Origin: Candidatus Woesearchaeota archaeon
GTDB taxonomy: Archaea > Nanobdellota > Nanobdellia > Woesearchaeales > ARS49
Length of the DNA: 7,862 bases
Reading direction: 5' to 3'
Assembly (NCBI GenBank): GCA_019323555.1
Contig: JAHWHC010000041.1
Coordinates: 1-7,862, forward strand
The translations under genes were made by a program, and so were the position numbers. Positions 1 to 4,980 of this stretch are shown piece after piece (the stretch's first letter is position 1; every line of letters starts with the position of its first letter). The notes beneath the pieces are model-generated. The model was given only the letters and a program-made list of their open reading frames with translations, did no database searches and was not told the DNA's origin.

Positions 1-570
1 AAAGATGAAGAGACAATTTTGTTGCGCAAGGCACGAGAGGATATTCCTGAAGCTACTTCTTTAGTTGAAATAATAGATAATGAAAAACAGACAATATTGT
101 CAATTAAAGTTGGTTCAAATGATCGAGAAACAATACAAAAAATAGTAAAGACCTGGAGTCATGCAGAACACAGGTATGTAGAACCAGGAGAAAGTTTGCC
201 AAGATTCGGCATAGAAAAAGTTAATTCATATCAGGTAATATGTGATGCTCTTTTGAAACTAAACTCACCAGTATTATACAGAAAAGCAGAACATGAAAGC
301 AAAGATGGCTATCCTATTGATGCTACAGCTCTGCAAACAATAGTAGAAGCAGCTAAAAAAGAAGTTTTTGCCAATTTGCGTTTAGCAGGCTGCACTAGTT
401 CTTATACAGTTGTTTCTTATGATGAAGAGGGCAAGCCTATTCAAGACATGGCATACACAGCTGTTACTGTAGAATTTAATAGAGACCCTTGGGAGCCGCC
501 TGTTGTAGAACCCCCTTCTTTGCCTAGAAATGTATTTCAGAAAATATGCAGTTTGTTTACAAGAAAATAA
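1..570 (+). CDS. Hypothetical protein, 5'-truncated by the window edge
   Basis: I do not recognise this protein. The reading frame is open from base 1 (KDEETI precedes the TTG at 19), so the true start most likely lies outside the window and the TTG at 19 should not be taken as the start. At least 189 residues are visible. They are charged and soluble-looking, with no hydrophobic membrane segment. Counting from the TTG, the middle (about 30-125) has mixed alpha/beta character, followed by a strand-rich stretch (about 128-152). The last 30 residues are proline-rich (PWEPPVVEPPSLPR) and end in a short basic tail, FTRK. The TAA stop at 568-570 directly abuts the stop of the convergent NFACT-R gene. 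The frame is uninterrupted and lacks a competing antisense ORF, so it is very probably a real gene. Function is unknown. Confidence 0.7.
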   Translation, partial: KDEETILLRKAREDIPEATSLVEIIDNEKQTILSIKVGSNDRETIQKIVKTWSHAEHRYVEPGESLPRFGIEKVNSYQVICDALLKLNSPVLYRKAEHESKDGYPIDATALQTIVEAAKKEVFANLRLAGCTSSYTVVSYDEEGKPIQDMAYTAVTVEFNRDPWEPPVVEPPSLPRNVFQKICSLFTRK

Positions 571-583
571 TTATTTCTTTACC
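561..583. terminator. Possible bidirectional T-rich terminator at convergent gene ends
   Basis: The two convergent stops (568-570 on plus, 571-573 on minus) lie inside a perfect 12-bp palindrome at 565-576. It extends to 561-580 with two mismatched positions. Reading past either stop, the sequence is T-rich: TTATTTCTTT on plus from 571, and TTATTTTCTT on minus from 570. Archaeal RNA polymerase is known to terminate at T-rich tracts without a strong hairpin, so this could serve both genes. This is inferred from base composition only. Confidence 0.4.
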
Positions 584-1359
584 TCAAATTCTCCTGCAGG
601 CAGTGCAGAAATAATCTCATCTAGATCTCCATTGATTTCTTTTTTAATCTTCTTGGCAACATCACTTTTTTTCTTTTTGCCTTGGACTAATACAACCATT
701 TTTCCGCAGTTTTTCTTTACTGCATTCACTGGCCCTCCCATCACTCGTTCGTCAGGCAGAATTCCAACTGCAATCTGCAATACTGGTTCTGAGTAGTTTC
801 TTTTGCCGTGTATCATGAAGCTTCCTTTAGGCAGCCCTAATTCCTTGCGAACCTGGTCTGGTTTTATCCAATACACTAAAGCTGTAGCAAGACCCATTTT
901 CCATGCTCTAGAATATGCTGCAGTTGCTTGTGCAACTTCCTTAAGTGTTGCTTCTCCTACTTTTTTGCCTTCTGTTTTAATTACAAAGAATGGGCTTCCT
1001 GGTGCTTCTGTGTGAAACACAATGTCCTCTTTATCAGCATGCTTCTTTACAATTATTTCATTAGTGGTCGCATCCCTGCCGCCGACACAAAGAAATCCTT
1101 CAGAGGAGATAAACCACCTGAATTTTTCATACCATTTCTTTAGTCTCTGTTTTTGCTTCCTCTCCTCTTTCTCTTCTATCTTTTCTTCTTCTATAGAAAC
1201 AGCTTGCTCTTTCTGCTTTACTATTTTTTCTCTTTCTTTCTCAAATTCAATTAATGCTTTTTTAACGCCTTCTGTTTTTTTCTTGGCTTTTTTTGCTTTG
1301 TCAAAATAATCAGAGGCATTCTGCTCAATTGTTTTGCGCAAGTCAAGTGTTATTTCCAT
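571..1359 (-). CDS. Stand-alone NFACT-R (DUF814) domain protein, C-terminal half of RqcH/NEMF
   Basis: This 262-residue protein matches the C-terminal half of archaeal RqcH/NEMF-type NFACT proteins. Residues 4-30 carry the family signature that opens the central coiled coil (LDLRK..EQNASDYFDKAKKAKKK). A highly charged coiled coil follows to about 75. The NFACT-R domain starts at WYEKFRWF (76-83) and includes GGRDATTNEIIVKKH (93-107), the conserved HTEAPGSPFFVIK (116-128), and helix TLKEVAQATAAYSRAWK (138-154). The C-terminal 35 residues are lysine-rich. Full-length family members bind the large ribosomal subunit and act in ribosome rescue and C-terminal tailing. They have an N-terminal NFACT-N domain and exceed 500 residues; that half is absent here, and the divergent gene occupies the DNA where it would be. 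A TATA box correctly placed for the ATG at 1359 supports this start. It may work with a separately encoded NFACT-N protein or as an independent RNA-binding factor; I cannot tell which. Confidence 0.88.
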   Translation of the reverse strand: MEITLDLRKTIEQNASDYFDKAKKAKKKTEGVKKALIEFEKEREKIVKQKEQAVSIEEEKIEEKEERKQKQRLKKWYEKFRWFISSEGFLCVGGRDATTNEIIVKKHADKEDIVFHTEAPGSPFFVIKTEGKKVGEATLKEVAQATAAYSRAWKMGLATALVYWIKPDQVRKELGLPKGSFMIHGKRNYSEPVLQIAVGILPDERVMGGPVNAVKKNCGKMVVLVQGKKKKSDVAKKIKKEINGDLDEIISALPAGEFEVKK

Positions 1360-1379
1360 ATAGCGTCCTTATTCTATAT

Positions 1380-1388
1380 TATATATAA
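1380..1388 (-). promoter_or_regulatory. Archaeal TATA box (box A) for the NFACT-R gene
   Basis: Read on the minus strand this is TTATATATA, centred about 25 nt upstream of the ATG at 1359. Archaeal transcription normally starts roughly 22-27 nt downstream of the box centre, so the predicted start falls on or within a few bases of the start codon, giving a leaderless or nearly leaderless mRNA. The GGAC at 1366-1369 (read on minus) is only a weak Shine-Dalgarno match. Confidence 0.6.
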
Positions 1389-1418
1389 GCTTTGTTGTAG
1401 TGCTGTGCCAGACGAAGT

Positions 1419-1426
1419 TTTATAAA
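1419..1426 (+). promoter_or_regulatory. Archaeal TATA box for the 508-residue gene
   Basis: The sequence TTTATAAA is a near-perfect archaeal box A, preceded by purine-rich GACGAAG, a plausible BRE. Its centre is about 26 nt upstream of the ATG at 1449, which places the transcription start at the start codon and implies a leaderless transcript. No Shine-Dalgarno sequence precedes the ATG. Confidence 0.65.
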
Positions 1427-1448
1427 CCAATGGAGTTTATTCTATCTC

Positions 1449-2975
1449 ATGAATTTAGACTTTGAATACACAGAATTAAAGCCGACTGATTATGGTTTGG
1501 TTTTGCATAATCCAGAGAATCGTGTTTTCATGAGTCCTTCTTATTTTTTTCTGGGCGATGTTCACGGCGCAATGCCTGGCCAGATTAGTGAATGGTTTGC
1601 TGTCTGGCTTGAGATGGAAAATAATCCTGATAAGGATTTCGCGCCTTTGTTTACATTTGATCCTGATAAAAAGTACAATGTCGGCAGGAATGAAGAAGGC
1701 AAGTTAGTACGGAGAAAGATTAGCACCATGCGCCCTGCAGAACTGCGGGATGCTGCTGCATTCAGGTCCAGCTTGTCAAGGCATCATGGAACAAGGACTT
1801 TTGTTGATATGGGCGGACAGGAGATTTTTGTGCCGCAAAAAAATGCAATTAGCATATTGCCACATACAGGAGAAGCGGTTCTCTCTGGCCGTGCAAGAAA
1901 AAAAGGGGATGCAAGGACAGATGCAACATATCATAAGATTCGGATCACTGGCCCGTTCAGGGATTCTGACGAAAGAGGAATTCTTTTTGCAGATGTCTCT
2001 TGTGACTGCCAGTGGTATTATGTTATAACTGGAAAGAATTCACATTACCCTATTCAGATACTGGACAGTGATATTGCGGGTTTCCTGAGTTTTATCTCAA
2101 AAAATCCTGGAAAGGTGAGAAATAAGCCTGCTGGAAGGGAGTTTTTTGTTCCTTTTAGGACAGACACAATTGACGAGCAGACCCTGCAGTATTTTACTGT
2201 TGAGGAGATGCCATTCCTGTCGCAAAGTGTTCGGAACCTGACTCCGCTTAAGATGTCTGTTCTTGTAAAGAAGTTTTTTGATAATGCCTCTCATTATAGT
2301 ATTGATAAGTTACTGACCAAATGTCCTGTTTTCGATTCTCAAACAATTCAGCTTATCAGTGAAGGCCGCGCAGATTATAAAATACTGTTGAAAGAATTTC
2401 CTTTTGCAAAAGGGAAAAAAGGCGGTTTTGAGGAGCCTATCCAGAGGCTATACTGGGGTATCTTCTCCCAGCTGCATAAGGAAAAATTCACTCTTGCAGG
2501 TGCTGTTTTAGAGAATAAAGACACCCCTTACGAATCTGCCTGCCTGCATTTTGAAGGTCCTGATAACCAGATCGCAAGAGTTACTGCCAATGGCTTGCCT
2601 CCTGTGATAATAAAGAGAAAAAAGATGCGCAAAAGAATAATAAGTCCTGTCAGGGATTACACACAAAAAGCAAGTAAGGAGTTTCCAAGGATAAATCCTT
2701 TTGCAGAGCTGTACAAGCGACCAACCACTCCAAGGATGGATGATATGCTTCGTACCCCAACAGGATACATTGTTACTCTTCCTGAATTTATCCCTCAGGC
2801 GCTCTGGAGAGACTATGCACAGGTAATCCACAGTGCAATAGAGGAGTATAATGAAACAAGGGACCCAGACTATACAAAGCCAGAAAGCTTCAATGGTATT
2901 GCTACGCGGGCAAGAGCTTATGGGTACAAAGGCAGTGCAAACCTTGTTGAGCGTATAAGAGCCACTTTAAGCTAA
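1449..2975 (+). CDS. Hypothetical protein, 508 residues, with degenerate SWIM-like Cys/His motif
   Basis: I do not recognise this protein as a whole. No signal peptide or membrane segment is visible. Residues 161-201 resemble the strand context of SWIM zinc fingers: after YHKIRITGPF comes C185-D-C187, then nine residues, then N197-S-H199. A true SWIM finger has CxC..CxH, so one cysteine is replaced by asparagine here. A strongly basic cluster, KRKKMRKR (389-396), and numerous Arg/Lys residues in the C-terminal half suggest nucleic-acid contact, which is inference only. Residues 71-120 are also rich in Arg and Lys. The ATG at 1449 was chosen because a TATA box lies about 26 nt upstream, consistent with a leaderless mRNA. 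It is transcribed away from the NFACT-R gene and is followed by 154 bp before the tRNA, so it appears to be its own transcription unit. The long uninterrupted frame makes it a confident gene of unknown function. Confidence 0.85.
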   Translation: MNLDFEYTELKPTDYGLVLHNPENRVFMSPSYFFLGDVHGAMPGQISEWFAVWLEMENNPDKDFAPLFTFDPDKKYNVGRNEEGKLVRRKISTMRPAELRDAAAFRSSLSRHHGTRTFVDMGGQEIFVPQKNAISILPHTGEAVLSGRARKKGDARTDATYHKIRITGPFRDSDERGILFADVSCDCQWYYVITGKNSHYPIQILDSDIAGFLSFISKNPGKVRNKPAGREFFVPFRTDTIDEQTLQYFTVEEMPFLSQSVRNLTPLKMSVLVKKFFDNASHYSIDKLLTKCPVFDSQTIQLISEGRADYKILLKEFPFAKGKKGGFEEPIQRLYWGIFSQLHKEKFTLAGAVLENKDTPYESACLHFEGPDNQIARVTANGLPPVIIKRKKMRKRIISPVRDYTQKASKEFPRINPFAELYKRPTTPRMDDMLRTPTGYIVTLPEFIPQALWRDYAQVIHSAIEEYNETRDPDYTKPESFNGIATRARAYGYKGSANLVERIRATLS

Positions 2976-3007
2976 TTCTGCAAAAAAAATGGTTTAAAAG
3001 CGAAAGC

Positions 3008-3016
3008 TTTATAAAT
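3008..3016 (+). promoter_or_regulatory. Distal TATA box upstream of tRNA-Lys/rpo operon
   Basis: TTTATAAAT preceded by GCGAAAGC (BRE-like purines) is a strong archaeal promoter match. The predicted start is near 3037, about 90 nt upstream of the tRNA. It could drive the tRNA plus the RNA polymerase operon, or a tiny reading frame beginning GTG at 3041 (16 codons then TAA at 3089-3091). Confidence 0.5.
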
Positions 3017-3092
3017 GAACCAGGAGTTTCAAGCAGTATTGTGCCAGAGGGGACTATTAAAATTGATAGAGATATACTGCTCACGTTTTAAC

Positions 3093-3098
3093 TTATAA
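3093..3098 (+). promoter_or_regulatory. Proximal TATA-like box for tRNA-Lys
   Basis: TTATAA within AACTTATAATC is centred about 34 nt upstream of the tRNA 5' end. The predicted transcription start is near 3121, giving a short 5' leader of about 8-9 nt to be removed by RNase P. The match is weaker than the box at 3008, but its position is better suited to a tRNA gene. Confidence 0.45.
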
Positions 3099-3149
3099 TC
3101 AAGTAGTAGAGTGGAGACTATCGCACAATGGGCCGGTAGCTCAGCCTGG

Positions 3150-3172
3150 AGAAACAATCTTGTTTCGGGCAA
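3150..3172 (+). other. Non-canonical tRNA intron in the D-loop (position 19/20), 23 nt
   Basis: The insert separates G18-G19 (3148-3149) from U20-A21 (3173-3174). With its flanks it folds into a bulge-helix-bulge. The 5' bulge is G3148 G3149 | A3150. The 4-bp central helix pairs 3144-3147 (GCCU) with 3167-3170 (GGGC), with one G-U. The 3' bulge is A3171 A3172 | U3173. The inner hairpin pairs GAAACA (3151-3156) with UGUUUC (3161-3166). Cleavage after the second base of each bulge, as known for the archaeal tRNA splicing endonuclease, gives exactly the standard D-loop AGCCUGGUA. The outer helix is the D stem, separated by one A3143/A3174 mismatch. Confidence 0.88.
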
Positions 3173-3190
3173 TAGAGCACCTGACTTTTA

Positions 3191-3205
3191 TTCATCAAAG
3201 AAGAA
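3191..3205 (+). other. Canonical-position tRNA intron (37/38), 15 nt
   Basis: The insert lies 3' of anticodon UUU and A37 (3190) and before A38 (3206). The loop bases C32-U33-U34-U35 (3185-3188) can pair with GAAG (3200-3203) in a 4-bp central helix ending in a G-U pair. This leaves bulges U36-A37-U and A-A-A with cuts at 37/38. The remaining intron (8 nt) is too short for a good inner helix, so this is a relaxed bulge-helix form. A one-base shift (3190-3204) gives the same product; geometry favours 37/38. Confidence 0.88.
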
Positions 3206-3259
3206 ATCAGGTGGTCGCGAGTTCGAATCTCGTCCGGCCCGTAACGCTCAAAAAACAAA

Positions 3260-3502
3260 ATGGCTCAAAAAATCGACGTGACAAAACACGTATTGGTTCC
3301 AGTACACACTGTGGTGAGTGAAGCTGAAAAAAAGAAGATTAATGAGAAATATAACCTTAGTGGTATTGAGCTTCCTAGAATATTCAAGGAAGACCCGGCA
3401 ATCGCGCATCTGAAAGTCAAGCCAGGCGATATAATCAAGATCTCTAGAAAAAGTTCAACTGCAGGGCAGTCTATATTTTATAGGAGGGTGACAAGTGCCT
3501 AA
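3260..3502 (+). CDS. rpoH: DNA-directed RNA polymerase subunit H (Rpb5 C-terminal homologue)
   Basis: RpoH is the small archaeal RNA polymerase subunit equivalent to the C-terminal domain of eukaryotic Rpb5. It sits at the jaw and contacts downstream DNA. The 80-residue length is typical. Family motifs are visible: HVLVPVH (10-16), a helix starting SEAEKKKINEKY (20-31), LPRIFKEDPAI (38-48), and the highly conserved KPGDIIKISRKSSTAGQS region (54-71) ending in FYRR (73-76). The ATG at 3260 aligns with the usual N-terminus and has no Shine-Dalgarno sequence in the 18 nt that separate it from the tRNA. RNase Z cleavage at the tRNA 3' end would leave an 18-nt leader. The 3' end overlaps rpoB2 by 8 nt. 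This is the first protein gene of the polymerase operon. Confidence 0.97.
   Translation: MAQKIDVTKHVLVPVHTVVSEAEKKKINEKYNLSGIELPRIFKEDPAIAHLKVKPGDIIKISRKSSTAGQSIFYRRVTSA
3483..3490 (+). promoter_or_regulatory. Strong Shine-Dalgarno sequence for rpoB2 inside rpoH
   Basis: GGAGGGTG lies 4-11 nt upstream of the GTG at 3495, and it is the strongest ribosome binding site in the window. It decides the start of rpoB2: the next ATG in frame is at 3552 and would remove conserved N-terminal residues. Leaderless upstream genes and Shine-Dalgarno-led internal operon genes are a common archaeal arrangement. Confidence 0.75.
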
Positions 3503-4979
3503 TTACTCAAAAATTTTGATTGCAAAATATTTTGACGAGAACTCTTTTGTAATGTCAGATATAGAGAGCTTTAATTATTTTGTAGAGAAAGAGCTGCAGA
3601 AGATTATTGAGGAAAACAAGGTGGTAGAGCCTACAATCATTCCTCCAAATGTTGAGAGTTTCAAAATTCGTTTAGACAAGATCTGGATTGAGAAGCCAGA
3701 GATAACTGAAGCAGATGGTTCTAAAAGGCCTATTTATCCTGTTGAGGCAAGATTGAGAAAGATAAGTTATGCTGCTCCTGTTTTTATTGAGGTCAGTTCG
3801 CATATCAATAATGTTCAGAGAGAGACTTTTGTGACCCAGATAGGAAGTCTTCCTATAATGCTGAAGAGCAATTTCTGCCACTTGAACAAGCTTAACAAGG
3901 ATGAGCTTGTTGAGAAAGGCGAGGATCCAGATGATCCTGGCGGTTATTTTATAATCAATGGCACTGAGAGGGTTCTAGTTAATATAGAGGACTTGGCAGC
4001 AAATCGGTTCTTGGTGGAGCCTCAAAAGACAGGTATCAGCCCGTATCTTGGAAAGATCTTTTCAGAGAGCGGCCCTTATAAGATTCCTCACACTGTTGAG
4101 AGATTGAAAGACGGCCTGTACTATCTGACATTTACCCGGGTCAAACGTATTCCTGTGATTGTCATTATCAAGGCTCTTGGTCTAATAAAAGACGAAGAGA
4201 TAATGCAGACTATTTCTAAACAAAAACAATATGACGAGGTTCTTATCAACTTGTTTGAATTTGCAAACATCAAATCTCCTGAAGAAGCAATGGATTATAT
4301 TGCTAAGAAGATTGGAATAACACAGTCTAAAGAGATTAGATTGGAAAGAATTCAGGAAATTGTTGACAAGTATCTTCTTCCTCATGTCGGTACAAAGCAG
4401 GATGACAGGATGCAGAAAGCATACAACCTGTGCAAGATGCTGAAGAAATTCATTTCAGTTAGCACTGGCGAGACGCCAAGAGACGATAAGGACCACTACA
4501 TGAACAAGAGGATAAAAATGTCTGGTGATCTTTTGGCAGATCTTTTCAGGACCAACCTTAAAGTTCTGATCGGTGACCTATTATATAACTTCCAGAGGAT
4601 TGTCAAGAGAGGAAAATTCCCAAGCATCAAGATCATAATTAGAGATAAGCTTCTTACTTCAAGGATTTATTCTGCCATGGCTACAGGAAACTGGGTTGGC
4701 GGAAGAAAAGGTATCTCGCAGAGAATCCAGCGGGTTAATTATCTTAATACAATCAGCCATCTTCAGAGGGTTGGTTCACCATTATCAAACACGCAGGAGA
4801 ATTTTGAGGCAAGAGAGCTGCACGCAACTCACCTTGGAAGATTGTGTCCTAGCGAGACCCCAGAAGGTACTAACATTGGCTTGAAGAAGAATTTTGCTTT
4901 GATGGCGCAGGTCTCTAGGGATTTGAAAGAGACAGATGTGATTAAATTACTAAAAAATGCAGGATTAAAGACGTTGTAA
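3495..4979 (+). CDS. rpoB2: DNA-directed RNA polymerase subunit B'' (N-terminal half of Rpb2)
   Basis: B'' is the N-terminal part of the second-largest polymerase subunit (protrusion, lobe and start of the fork) and assembles with B' to form one side of the active-centre cleft. The 494 residues are typical for a split B''. Visible landmarks are VEARLRKISYAAPVFIEV (83-100), GGYFIINGTERVLVNIEDL (149-167), the lobe region with DDKDHYMNKRIKMSGDLL (330-347), ATGNWVGGRKGISQRIQR (396-413), and the fork signature RELHATHLGRLCPSETPEGT (440-459). The start is GTG, supported by the GGAGG ribosome site and by alignment of MPNYSKILIAKYF with the family start. It overlaps rpoH by 8 nt. The TAA stop is one base before the ATG of rpoB1, which is in another frame. 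The split position corresponds to that known from methanogens and halophiles, so it is not a frameshift. Confidence 0.97.
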   Translation: MPNYSKILIAKYFDENSFVMSDIESFNYFVEKELQKIIEENKVVEPTIIPPNVESFKIRLDKIWIEKPEITEADGSKRPIYPVEARLRKISYAAPVFIEVSSHINNVQRETFVTQIGSLPIMLKSNFCHLNKLNKDELVEKGEDPDDPGGYFIINGTERVLVNIEDLAANRFLVEPQKTGISPYLGKIFSESGPYKIPHTVERLKDGLYYLTFTRVKRIPVIVIIKALGLIKDEEIMQTISKQKQYDEVLINLFEFANIKSPEEAMDYIAKKIGITQSKEIRLERIQEIVDKYLLPHVGTKQDDRMQKAYNLCKMLKKFISVSTGETPRDDKDHYMNKRIKMSGDLLADLFRTNLKVLIGDLLYNFQRIVKRGKFPSIKIIIRDKLLTSRIYSAMATGNWVGGRKGISQRIQRVNYLNTISHLQRVGSPLSNTQENFEARELHATHLGRLCPSETPEGTNIGLKKNFALMAQVSRDLKETDVIKLLKNAGLKTL

Positions 4980-4980
4980 A

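Larger units (their letters stand above)
3130..3241 (+). tRNA. tRNA-Lys(UUU) with two introns
   Basis: Removing 3150-3172 and 3191-3205 leaves a complete 74-nt archaeal tRNA. The acceptor stem is GGGCCGG (3130-3136) with CCGGCCC (3234-3240), fully paired, and the discriminator base is G3241. The D stem is GCTC (3139-3142) with GAGC (3175-3178). The anticodon stem is CCTGA (3180-3184) with TCAGG (3207-3211). The anticodon loop is C-U-UUU-A-A with UUU at 3187-3189. The T stem is GCGAG (3217-3221) with CTCGT (3229-3233), one G-U pair, around loop TTCGAAT. CCA is not encoded. Without removal, the D-loop and anticodon loop are both far too long for a working tRNA. The acceptor, T and anticodon arms are all perfect, which argues against a decayed copy. 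The tRNA lies 18 nt before rpoH in the same direction. Confidence 0.95.

Noticed and set aside
803..1309. Plus-strand open frames opposite the NFACT-R gene
   Set aside because: They are antisense shadows of a lysine/glutamate-rich gene, giving Phe/Ser/Leu-rich translations with no recognisable domain.
2097..2294. Minus-strand frame inside the 508-residue gene
   Set aside because: It lies fully inside a long well-supported gene and has no promoter or family match.
2976..3129. A riboswitch or structured leader before the tRNA
   Set aside because: The region is A+T-rich, with no long stem or conserved aptamer-like pattern visible; only TATA-like boxes and a tiny frame can be supported.
3150..3172. 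D-loop insert as an expanded D-arm or a decayed tRNA pseudogene
   Set aside because: All other arms pair perfectly, and the insert forms a bulge-helix-bulge whose predicted cuts restore the normal D-loop exactly, which decay would not produce.
3187..3193. TTTATTC inside the tRNA as an internal promoter for rpoH
   Set aside because: It is the anticodon and intron sequence, a poor box A match, and would start transcription near 3215, inside the tRNA.
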